Below are positions 6,228 to 13,600 of a stretch of DNA of 20,521 bases, one piece after another. Made by a program: the position numbers and the translations under genes. Each line of letters starts with the position of its first letter. Within the stretch, counting starts at the first letter, position 1. The stretch is taken from NCBI GenBank assembly GCA_017477205.1, contig JAFUXE010000025.1:1-20521 (forward strand), written 5' to 3'. Under the pieces are notes generated by a model. That model ran no database searches. It saw only the letters and a program-made list of their open reading frames with translations, and was not told the origin of the DNA. The DNA is from Alloprevotella sp. Its GTDB lineage: Bacteria; Bacteroidota; Bacteroidia; Bacteroidales; Bacteroidaceae.

Positions 6228-7439
6228 TCAGGCAACGCGGCGGGTGGCGATGAGCAGGTGCGTGCCGTCGGCCTGCGTGGTGGCAAACCATTGCTCACTA
6301 CCACCGTCGCTGATGCCGAGGCGTTTGCGGAGTTCGTGTACCGTTGCGGGGAAGCCGCGCACCGTGAGGCCAGCCGCCTTCAAGTCGGCACGGAAGGCGC
6401 GAAGCTGCGCACGGGAAAAGCCGCCTGTGCGCAACACCTCGTAGCAACGGCCGGGAAAGCCGGGCACGTGCGCGTCAGAGACGTAAAGGTGGGCATCGCG
6501 ATGAAGCTTCTGGAGGCCGAAGCGCGCGGCAACGGTGCGGAAGGCACCTGCCTTCAGCAGGGCGGCACAAGGCTCGTAGAGGTACTGCCCGGCATGCACG
6601 TCCGCAGCATATTCCACGGGCGCGGCGGCCTCCTCCTCGCGTGTGAAGCGGAAGCGTATGTCGTCGTCCGCACAAAAGACGGGAACGGTATCGGGCGCAG
6701 GCGCAGGCGCGTCTTCTTCCCCGTCCCACGAAAGCCAGAGGAGGAGTTCCTTGCATTCGCCGCCAGCAGCGAAGACGTGGGCTTCACGCACGCAGCCCAG
6801 CTGCTGCATGGCCAGCGAGAGGTCGAAGAGCGGGGAGAGTTTCAGCAGGACGAAGCGCGCCTTCTCGCGCAGCAGCGGGAGCAGTTGCAGGACGTCTGGC
6901 GTGCAGTCCTTGAGGGACACCGTCTTGCGCCCGGCCGCATCGCGCCGCGCAGGGTCCAGGAAGACGAGGTCGGCCTGCGGCATACGTTCCAGGAAGGAAA
7001 CGGCATCGTCCTCCACAACCTCCGCATGGGGTGCGCCCACAAGCGGCAGATTGTGGCGCGCGAGGCGCACCAGCTCCGCCTGACGTTCCACATAGACAGC
7101 CCTGCGGAAGTGCGGGGCGATGAAGGAAAAGTCCACACCGAAGCCCCCCGTAAGGTCCACGAACGACCCGCCGCCACCGGGCATCAGGCGGCGAACCACC
7201 TCCCGCTTGTAGCGCGCGGCAGGCTCACCGGAACACTGTTCGAGGGAGAGGCGCGGGGGATATTCCAATGCCTCCACCTCCGCCCATGCGGGCACCTTGT
7301 GGCGCAGGCGCTGCCAGCCCTCCACCTGCCGGAGCACGTAGGCGGCGTCCATGTCTTTCCGCTTGGAAAGAGAAAAAGCGAGCTTGTCAACAGGCTCGCT
7401 TTTGTGTGTTTGGATGAAAGACTGGAGGTCTGTTTCCAT
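6228..7439 (-). CDS. Class I SAM-dependent methyltransferase with THUMP-like C-terminus
   Basis: This 403-residue protein has a Rossmann-fold methyltransferase core. The SAM-binding motif F-V-D-L-T-G-G-F-G-V-D-F lies at about 93-104 and the D-L-V-F-L-D-P-A-R-R-D motif at about 157-167. The N-terminal helical region and the basic C-terminal third resemble Bacteroidetes proteins annotated as methyltransferases with a THUMP-like domain, a family suspected of acting on RNA; the substrate is not established. I chose ATG at 7439 because the frame extended to 7508 adds 23 residues with no family resemblance and would overlap the upstream gene, while 7439 lies five bases after that gene's stop. It is the last gene of a four-gene minus-strand operon. 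Confidence 0.85.
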   Translation of the reverse strand: METDLQSFIQTHKSEPVDKLAFSLSKRKDMDAAYVLRQVEGWQRLRHKVPAWAEVEALEYPPRLSLEQCSGEPAARYKREVVRRLMPGGGGSFVDLTGGFGVDFSFIAPHFRRAVYVERQAELVRLARHNLPLVGAPHAEVVEDDAVSFLERMPQADLVFLDPARRDAAGRKTVSLKDCTPDVLQLLPLLREKARFVLLKLSPLFDLSLAMQQLGCVREAHVFAAGGECKELLLWLSWDGEEDAPAPAPDTVPVFCADDDIRFRFTREEEAAAPVEYAADVHAGQYLYEPCAALLKAGAFRTVAARFGLQKLHRDAHLYVSDAHVPGFPGRCYEVLRTGGFSRAQLRAFRADLKAAGLTVRGFPATVHELRKRLGISDGGSEQWFATTQADGTHLLIATRRVA

Positions 7440-7444
7440 GCGAT

Positions 7445-8128
7445 TCACTTTATCACCGTGAAGTTGGCCTTGGCCTCTGAACGCGTGCGGAAGTTGAAGT
7501 GCCACCACTGCGTGCGCAGGGGCTTGTAGCCACTGACGGCCATGACGCGGCGCAGGAGCTTGCGATTGTTGACAGCCTCCTCGGAGAGTGCACCCTCGCC
7601 TTCCGTCTTTTCCTCCGCAGCCAGGCCGGACGCGGCTTCAAAGACACCGTAGTCCGTCCCCATGTCAAGGGGCTTCCCCGTCTCGGCATCGCAGAGCGTG
7701 ATGTCCACCGCGAGGCCGTAGTTGTGCTGGTCGCCGCCGCTGCGCGGGTCGCTGATGTAGATGTTCTTCGCCGTTCCCACGACCGTTGCATAGAGATGTC
7801 CCTGTACGCTCATCGGGCGCGCAGCGTCCAGGACGAGGAGGCTCAGCTCCGGATGGGAGCGCTTGAGCGCCGCCTGCGACTTTTTCAGCGCCAGGGCGGC
7901 CTGCGGGTGGAGGTATGCCGTCTGGAGGTCCGTATAGAGGCGCTTCCCGAGGAAGTTGTCCGCCTGTCCAAGGACGAGGTTCACCTGTACGTCGGGGCAC
8001 ACGTCCGCCAGGCACACCAGGCCGGCTTCTATCATCTGTTGTTCTGTGGCCGTGGCCGAGCTGCGATGCTGTGCCGCTGCGGTTGCAGCACCGAGGATGG
8101 CGAGAGCCAGAAGGAATGTTTTTCTCAT
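7445..8128 (-). CDS. VanX/DdpX-like D-Ala-D-Ala dipeptidase (M15D), exported; catalytic Glu replaced by Gln
   Basis: The 227-residue protein begins with a signal peptide, MRKTFLLALAILGAATAAAQ. It carries the M15D zinc site: D-Q-H135-N-Y-G-L-A-V-D142-I-T-L, and W-W-H210-F near the C-terminus. The substrate-binding arginine lies in D-A-A-R104-P. In VanX the residue three before the last histidine is the catalytic glutamate (E-W-W-H); here the codon is CAG, giving T-Q207-W-W-H. Zinc binding should be intact, but cleavage of D-Ala-D-Ala may be impaired or altered. Active relatives recycle or degrade cell-wall dipeptides in the periplasm. It sits between the LRR gene (30-base gap) and the methyltransferase (5-base gap). 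No other van genes are present, so this is not a resistance cluster. Confidence 0.87.
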   Translation of the reverse strand: MRKTFLLALAILGAATAAAQHRSSATATEQQMIEAGLVCLADVCPDVQVNLVLGQADNFLGKRLYTDLQTAYLHPQAALALKKSQAALKRSHPELSLLVLDAARPMSVQGHLYATVVGTAKNIYISDPRSGGDQHNYGLAVDITLCDAETGKPLDMGTDYGVFEAASGLAAEEKTEGEGALSEEAVNNRKLLRRVMAVSGYKPLRTQWWHFNFRTRSEAKANFTVIK

Positions 8129-8158
8129 GCGTTTGTCGTTATGTGGGGCGGCCGGAGG

Positions 8159-9409
8159 TCAGCGTCCCGTTTCCATTTCGTTGCGCGTATAGTCCACGAT
8201 GTTCGCGAACTTGCTCCAGGACTTGTCCAGGCGGTATGCGTCGATGCTGTGGGGATAGACGTGGAGCACGCCGCTGCGCTGCGTATCTTTCGAAAAGGCG
8301 TTTTTCTTCAGTTTTGCGGGGAAGCTGCTTGCCACGTAGATGTCCCGCAGGTTGGAACATCCGAGGAAGGCACCGCCGCCAATGCTCTTGATGGAGGAGG
8401 GGAGGTTCAGCGCGTGCAGGGAGTTGCAGCCCTGGAAGGCTTCACCGCCAATACTCAGCACGGAGGAGGGAAGGTCCACGTCTCCGAGCGAGGAACAGTT
8501 CTTGAATGTGTTTGCGGGAATGAGCTTCAGACCCGAGGGCAGCTTCACGCGCTGCATGGCGCTGCAGTCCTCGAAGACGCTGCCGCCCAGCTGCACCACG
8601 CTGCCGGGCAGTTCCACGGCCTGCAGGCTGCTGCATCCCCGGAAGGCCTTGGCATCGATGCGTGCCAGCGAGGAGGGGAAGCGCACGTAGCGCAGGCTGC
8701 GGCAGTTCTCGAAGACGCTGTCCTCAATGCGCACGAGGCTCGTGGGCAGCTCTATCGCCGTCAGGCTCTGGCAGTCCCGGAACGCACCGTCCTCCAGCGT
8801 GCTCAGCATGGGGAGCGTAACGGCCGTCAGCGCCGTGCACCCGGCAAAGGCGTTGCGGCGTATGGCCGTCACCGTCGTGGGAAGTTCCACGTCCGTCAGG
8901 CTGCGGCAACGCTCGAAGGTGCCTGTCGGCACCTCGGCAATCATGGGGAAGGCGAGGCTCACGAGCGACGTGCAGTCGCGGAAGACGCCCGTTCCCATGC
9001 GGCGCAGGTGCCGCGGCAGCTCCACGTCCGTCAGGCTGATGCAGCCGTCGAAGAGGGCGTTGGGGATGTCCTGCAAGCCCGCAGGCAGCGTCACCGAGCG
9101 CAGGCTTGCGCAGCCCCGGAAGGCGGCGTTGCCGATGCGCTTCACGCTGCGCGGCAGTTCCACGGAGGTCAGCGCAGCACAGCCGTCAAAGGCTGCGGCA
9201 GCCACCTCCTCCACGCTGTAGTTCACGGAGTCGATGCAAAAGGTTTCCGGCACGACGATGTCGCCGCGATAAGCACCGCGCTCCTGCACGAGCGTAGCGG
9301 TCTGCGCCTTCGCGTTGAGCGTGTAGCTCAGGCCGTCGTGCGTCACCTTACGGGCGCAAAGGCTCGTGGCCGCCATCGCGGCCACGAGCAGTAGGAGTGT
9401 TCTTTTCAC
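8159..9409 (-). CDS. BspA-like leucine-rich-repeat surface/secreted protein
   Basis: The 416-residue protein has a signal peptide (MKRTLLLLVAAMAATSLCA) followed by about 13 LRR_5 (BspA/TpLRR-type) repeats between about residues 60 and 360. The unit is near 23 residues with the pattern A-F-x-G-C-x-S-L-x-x-V-x-L-P-x-S-V-x-x-I. Two units are 22 residues long. The C-terminal cap (L-H-V-Y-P-H-S-I-D-A-Y-R, then S-W-S-K-F-A-N-I-V-D-Y) is typical of Prevotella and Bacteroides members. Relatives bind fibronectin, fibrinogen or other host or microbial surfaces. The frame can be extended to a TTG at 9433, but that overlaps the upstream gene; GTG at 9409 gives a proper signal peptide and a 13-base gap, so I prefer it. 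No sorting domain or lipobox is visible. Confidence 0.88.
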   Translation of the reverse strand: MKRTLLLLVAAMAATSLCARKVTHDGLSYTLNAKAQTATLVQERGAYRGDIVVPETFCIDSVNYSVEEVAAAAFDGCAALTSVELPRSVKRIGNAAFRGCASLRSVTLPAGLQDIPNALFDGCISLTDVELPRHLRRMGTGVFRDCTSLVSLAFPMIAEVPTGTFERCRSLTDVELPTTVTAIRRNAFAGCTALTAVTLPMLSTLEDGAFRDCQSLTAIELPTSLVRIEDSVFENCRSLRYVRFPSSLARIDAKAFRGCSSLQAVELPGSVVQLGGSVFEDCSAMQRVKLPSGLKLIPANTFKNCSSLGDVDLPSSVLSIGGEAFQGCNSLHALNLPSSIKSIGGGAFLGCSNLRDIYVASSFPAKLKKNAFSKDTQRSGVLHVYPHSIDAYRLDKSWSKFANIVDYTRNEMETGR

Positions 9410-9422
9410 GAATGCGAAGGGA

Positions 9423-9944
9423 TTATTCCTCAACGTCCTTCAGCGTACCGTCAGCAGGTACCGTGTAGGAGAACGTCACGGCTTTCAGCGTCTCATTGGG
9501 GTCATAGACGGAGGTATCGAGACCCGTGGAATCGATAGGCTTCAGGGTGAGCTTCTTGCTGCGGAGCTGCTTGCCGTCCTTGTTGAACACCTTCACGGTC
9601 ACGTTGGGCTTGTAGCTCAGGTTGATCTTTGCGGGGAGTTCACCCTTTGCGGAGAAGTTGAACTTGTAGCCGAAGGTCACGGGCAGCTTGTCGCTGGAAC
9701 CACGCTTGTTGCTCCAGGTCTTGCTGGTCACCTGCTCGGTCATGGCCTTTTCCTTCAGACCTACGTATTCCACGTCGATGTCGTAATACTTCACGATGTC
9801 GTCGGAGAGCACTACGCTGTACTCTACTTCTGCGTAAGCAGCCACCTTGGCTTCAGCATCGTCGTCGTCACCGCAGGCCGTGAGCGTTGCGGCAGTTGTC
9901 AGGCCGAGCAAAACGGCCACCATGAGGGAAAAATACTTTTTCAT
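9423..9944 (-). CDS. Small lipoprotein with acidic export signal, function unknown
   Basis: This 173-residue protein starts MKKYFSLMVAVLLGLTTAAT and has the lipobox L-T-A-C with C24 as the lipidated residue. The run G-D-D-D-D directly after the cysteine is the acidic type of signal that sends lipoproteins to the outer face in some Bacteroidetes. The remainder is beta-rich (V-T-F-G-Y-K-F-N-F-S-A-K, V-T-V-K-V-F-N-K-D-G-K) and resembles no enzyme I know. It is the first gene of the minus-strand operon continuing with the LRR protein. Both are predicted to be surface exposed, so a shared surface role is plausible but inferred. Confidence 0.8.
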   Translation of the reverse strand: MKKYFSLMVAVLLGLTTAATLTACGDDDDAEAKVAAYAEVEYSVVLSDDIVKYYDIDVEYVGLKEKAMTEQVTSKTWSNKRGSSDKLPVTFGYKFNFSAKGELPAKINLSYKPNVTVKVFNKDGKQLRSKKLTLKPIDSTGLDTSVYDPNETLKAVTFSYTVPADGTLKDVEE

Positions 9945-9985
9945 TGTTGTTTGGTTTGTTTATAGTTTGGTTTCTGTTTCGGCTG

Positions 9986-9993
9986 CGAAGTTA
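9986..9993 (-). promoter_or_regulatory. Possible -7 box for the lipoprotein-LRR-dipeptidase-methyltransferase operon
   Basis: TAACTTCG, a near match to TAnnTTTG, lies about 41 bases before the ATG at 9944. No matching -33 element is visible. Weak. Confidence 0.3.
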
Positions 9994-10194
9994 GTAAAAC
10001 TTTTCCGTACGCCGCCCTACGCTATCCCACTTTTTTCATTTGCGCGCAGGAGAAAGGCCTGCGCCCGCCGCCGCCCGTCGCGCCGCGCACCTCGCAACGG
10101 CACGTTGCCCCGTGCAACGAGAATCTTGACAAGCTGGAAACGCGAAACAGGAGCTGTGGGAGGCGGAAATGCGGCTTTCGGGACGTCTGAAATG

Positions 10195-10331
10195 GAGGAA
10201 AAAGCACCTCTCGGGGCGAGGTATGCGCATCGCTCGGGGTGAGACGTCCCATGTCTGGAGGTGAGATGTGCGCACAGGTGGAGGTGAGGTGTGCGCATAC
10301 CTTGACCCGAGATATGCGCACACCTCAAAAC
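10195..10331. repeat. 23-bp tandem array with palindromic core, about 6 units
   Basis: Units start with GAG at 10195, 10218, 10241, 10263, 10286 and 10309, with lengths 23, 23, 22, 23, 23 and 23. Four units share the idealised core GAGGTRTGCGCAYACCTC, which is its own reverse complement; individual cores are ATGCGCAT, TGTGCGCACA and GTGCGCAT. The unit at 10241 lacks the TGCGCA core but carries AGAC and GTCT arms instead. The first unit is diverged. A partial unit GAGACAGGCACA follows at 10332. Consistent with a stack of small hairpins or dyad binding sites; function unknown. Confidence 0.8.
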
Positions 10332-10612
10332 GAGACAGGCACAAGCGTAAGCCCCGAAAAGGCTATCCTCCTGAAACGCAACGGTTTACGCAAAACGTCT
10401 CTCCCTCGCATATTTTCACGGAGGAAACGCTGCCTTGGATTTCACGCCAGCCACAGCCCGCCAAGCGCACGCTTTTCTTTACGTTTCCGCATTCCCGCAC
10501 ACCCAACGGAGCGACAAGCCTACAGGCATTTTCCCGGGGGCGGAACGAAAAGAATCATGCCACGCTGAAAATAAAAAGCTGCGCAAGCGGAATGATTTTC
10601 GGCATTTTGCCT

Positions 10613-10620
10613 TATCTTTG
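10613..10620 (+). promoter_or_regulatory. -7 box immediately upstream of the NRPS gene
   Basis: TATCTTTG followed by C is a full match to the Bacteroidetes -7 consensus. It ends five bases before the ATG at 10626, so transcription should start at or within a few bases of the start codon. No convincing -33 TTTG is present. Confidence 0.6.
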
Positions 10621-10625
10621 CACCC

Positions 10626-13600
10626 ATGAACGAGGACGCAACCCGCACGCACTTTCCGCTGACAGACGCACAGCTGGGCGTTTTCCTCTCCTGGAGCGCC
10701 GCCCCTGCCGCCACGGCCTATAACCTGCCGAGCTGCATCGCCCTGGGCGCAACGGACCCGAAGCGCCTGCGCGAGGCACTGCTCGCCGTTGTCGCGGCAC
10801 GGCCCGTCCTCCACACGCGCTTCGTCAACGTCGGGGGTGAGCCCCGCCAGTATGCGGACATGCAGATGCCCATACCCGTGCGCATCCTCCGCATGTCCGA
10901 CGCCAAGGCGCGCCGCTACATACGCCAAGGCTTCGTGCGGCCCTTCCAGCCCTACGGAAAGGCTCCGCTCTGCCGCTTTGAAATCCTCGTGACCCCCACC
11001 GCACGCTTTCTCCTCACGGACATATCCCATGCCATTGCCGACGGCCTCACGCTGTCGCGCTGGCTGCTGGGGCGCGACCTCCCCGACGCCTTTGCCGGAC
11101 GCACGCTGGTGCCGGAGGCTGCGGACGCCTTCCGCCTTGCCGAGGCGGAGCAGGCCCTGCACGACACGCCCGCCATGCAGGAGCACGAGGCGTGGCTCAT
11201 GCAGCGCTTCGGTGACGCCACGTTTACGTGCCTCAGCCACGAGGCGCCCAAGGCCGGACGCCTGCTGACTGCCGAGGTGTGCCTGCCGCGCCGCGCCACC
11301 GAGGCCGCCTGCCGCCGCCAGCGGCTTCGTCCCGAGGAGCTTTTCCTCGGTGCCTTCACGCTGGCCGTCGGGAAGCTGGCCCTGACGGAACGCCCCGCCT
11401 TCTGCCTGCTCCACCACGGGCGCACACTGCCCGGAGCCATGCGCAGCTACGGCATGTTCGTGCGCTCGCTGCCCTTCGCGGCGGACGTGAGCGGCACGCT
11501 GACGAAGCCACTGTTCTTCCAGCGTCTGCGCGATGCACAGAACGACACGCTCCTCCATGCCGACTATCCCGCAACACGCCTCTACGCACAACTGGGCACC
11601 TCGCCTGCGCTGACCTTCGGCTATCAGAGTGCCGCCATCCGCGAAAGCCTGTGCCTTGGCGGCGAGACGCTGCGTGCCGAACAGCTTTCTCGCAAGGGCG
11701 TGCGCGGCGACCTGAGCTGCACGGTCTATGTGGGGCGGCAGCATTTCCACGTGCGGATGGAAGGCGGCAGCGGCCTGCACACAAAGGAACACCTGCTGCG
11801 CCTGGCGCGCGCCGTGCGCCGCGCGGCGGAATGCCTTGTCGAGGAGGGCGGACGCCTGAAGGACATCACCCTCTGCGACGAGCGCGAACGTGCCGAGCTG
11901 CTCCGCATGGCCTGGGGGCGCATGCACCCCGTGCGGGGCAGCGGCAGCCTCCTTCCGGACATCCTTGCCATCTGCCGCACGCACGCGGCGAAGCCTGCCA
12001 TCGTGGATGCCGCAGGCAGCATGAGCTACGGCGAACTGGCGGAGGCGGTGGAACGCCGCGCAGAGGCTTTTCGCGAAATGGGCGTCCGCGAGGGCGACCT
12101 CCTGAGCGTACCCATAGCGCGAACGCGCGCCTTCATCGTCGATGCGCTGGCCGCATGGCGCTGCGATGCCGCCTTCTGCCCGCAGGCCGAAGGCACCGCG
12201 CCGCAGGACGTCAGCATCCTGGCCCACGGCCTCCCCACGCAGGGCGGAGGCACGGCCTACGTCATGCACACCAGCGGCAGCACGGGACGCCCCAAAGGGG
12301 TCATCATCTCCCACGACGCCCTGCGCAACCTGACGGACTTCATCCGCCGCACGTGGCCCGTACGCACAACGAGCCGCACGGCATGCCATGCATCCTTTGC
12401 CTTCGATGCCGCGATGGAGGACATCTTCCCCACCCTCACGGCAGGCGCAACGCTCTACATCGTGCCGGAGCACCTGCGCCGCGACCCCGAGGGCATGCGT
12501 GCCTTCATCCGCCAGCATGCCGTCACGGGCGGCTGCTACACGACGTCCTTCGGCCTCGAGCTGGCCTCGCAGGACATCGTGCCGGACTACCTCTGCCTCG
12601 GTGGCGAACGCCTCACGCGGCTTCCCCTTACGCACGCGCGTACGCAAACATATAATACTTATGGCCCCACGGAATTCTGCGTGGACGCCACATACCACGT
12701 CATCGACCCCGCACGCCGCTACCGCGACATCCCCATCGGCCGCCCCGTGGACAACTGCGCGGCCTTCGTCACGGACCTCCACGGACAGCTCGTGCCGCGC
12801 GGCCTCCCGGGCGAACTCTGGCTCGCAGGGCCGCAAATGGCCACGGGCTACCTGGACGATGCGGACATGACGGCACAGAAGTTCGTGCGCTGTGCCTTCC
12901 GCCGTGGCAAGGCCTATCGCACGGGCGACGTCGTGCGCTGGAACTCGCAGGACGAGCTTTGCTTCCTGGGACGCAAAGACCGGCAGCTGAAGCTGCGCGG
13001 CTACCGCATAGAGCCCGCACAGGTGGAGGACGCCCTCCTCCGCGTGGAGGGCATCACGGCGGCCGTCGTGGAGGCACGCCGCATGGCGGGGCAAGGCGCC
13101 GCGACGGACGAGCGCACGGAACTCTGTGCTTTCTTCACCGCCAGCCGCCCGCTGCGCGCTGCCGACATCCGTGCACAGCTCCGCCCCCTCCTGCCAGCCT
13201 ACATGCTGCCGACGCGCTTCATGCAGCTGGACCGACTGCCCACGACGCCCAGCGGAAAGGTGGACGTGCACCGACTGCCCACGCCCGCACTTGCCCTGAC
13301 GCCCTCGAAGCCGCCCCGCAACGCCACGGAGCGCAGCCTGTGTGAAGCCTTCGGGCAGGTGCTGGGCACGTCCGAGGCGGGTCGCACGACGGACTTCTTC
13401 GAGGCCGGAGGCACCTCGCTCATGGCCCTGGAACTGGTGGCCATACTGAAACGCAGCGGCCTGGCCGTGGCCTACGGGGACGTATTCTCGCACCCCACGC
13501 CCGCACGCTTGGCCGACGTCATACGGAAAAAAGGCGCGACACCCGCAACGGCACGCGCCCAGGCAAAGCCGAAGGCGCAAAACGGCCGCCCGCAGCCCCT

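Larger units (their letters stand above)
9945..10625. other. Gene-free 680-bp divergent intergenic region
   Basis: Overlapping open frames occur on both strands between 10017 and 10723, but they arise because the 23-bp repeat is not a multiple of three and cycles through all frames. None resembles a protein. The region holds the palindromic tandem array at 10195-10331, a possible promoter at each end, and an unexplained GC-rich stretch from 10332 to about 10590. Confidence 0.65.

Noticed and set aside
7445..8128. Vancomycin-resistance vanX
   Set aside because: There is no vanH, vanA or regulator gene nearby; the protein is exported, and the catalytic glutamate is replaced.
7499..9394. 631-codon plus-strand frame opposite the LRR and dipeptidase genes
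   Set aside because: It spans two real genes and its apparent repeats simply mirror the LRR repeat on the other strand.
10017..10328. Three overlapping minus-strand frames of about 100 codons
   Set aside because: They arise from a 23-bp repeat that shifts frame each unit; the same Cys-Ala-His-like strings appear in every frame.
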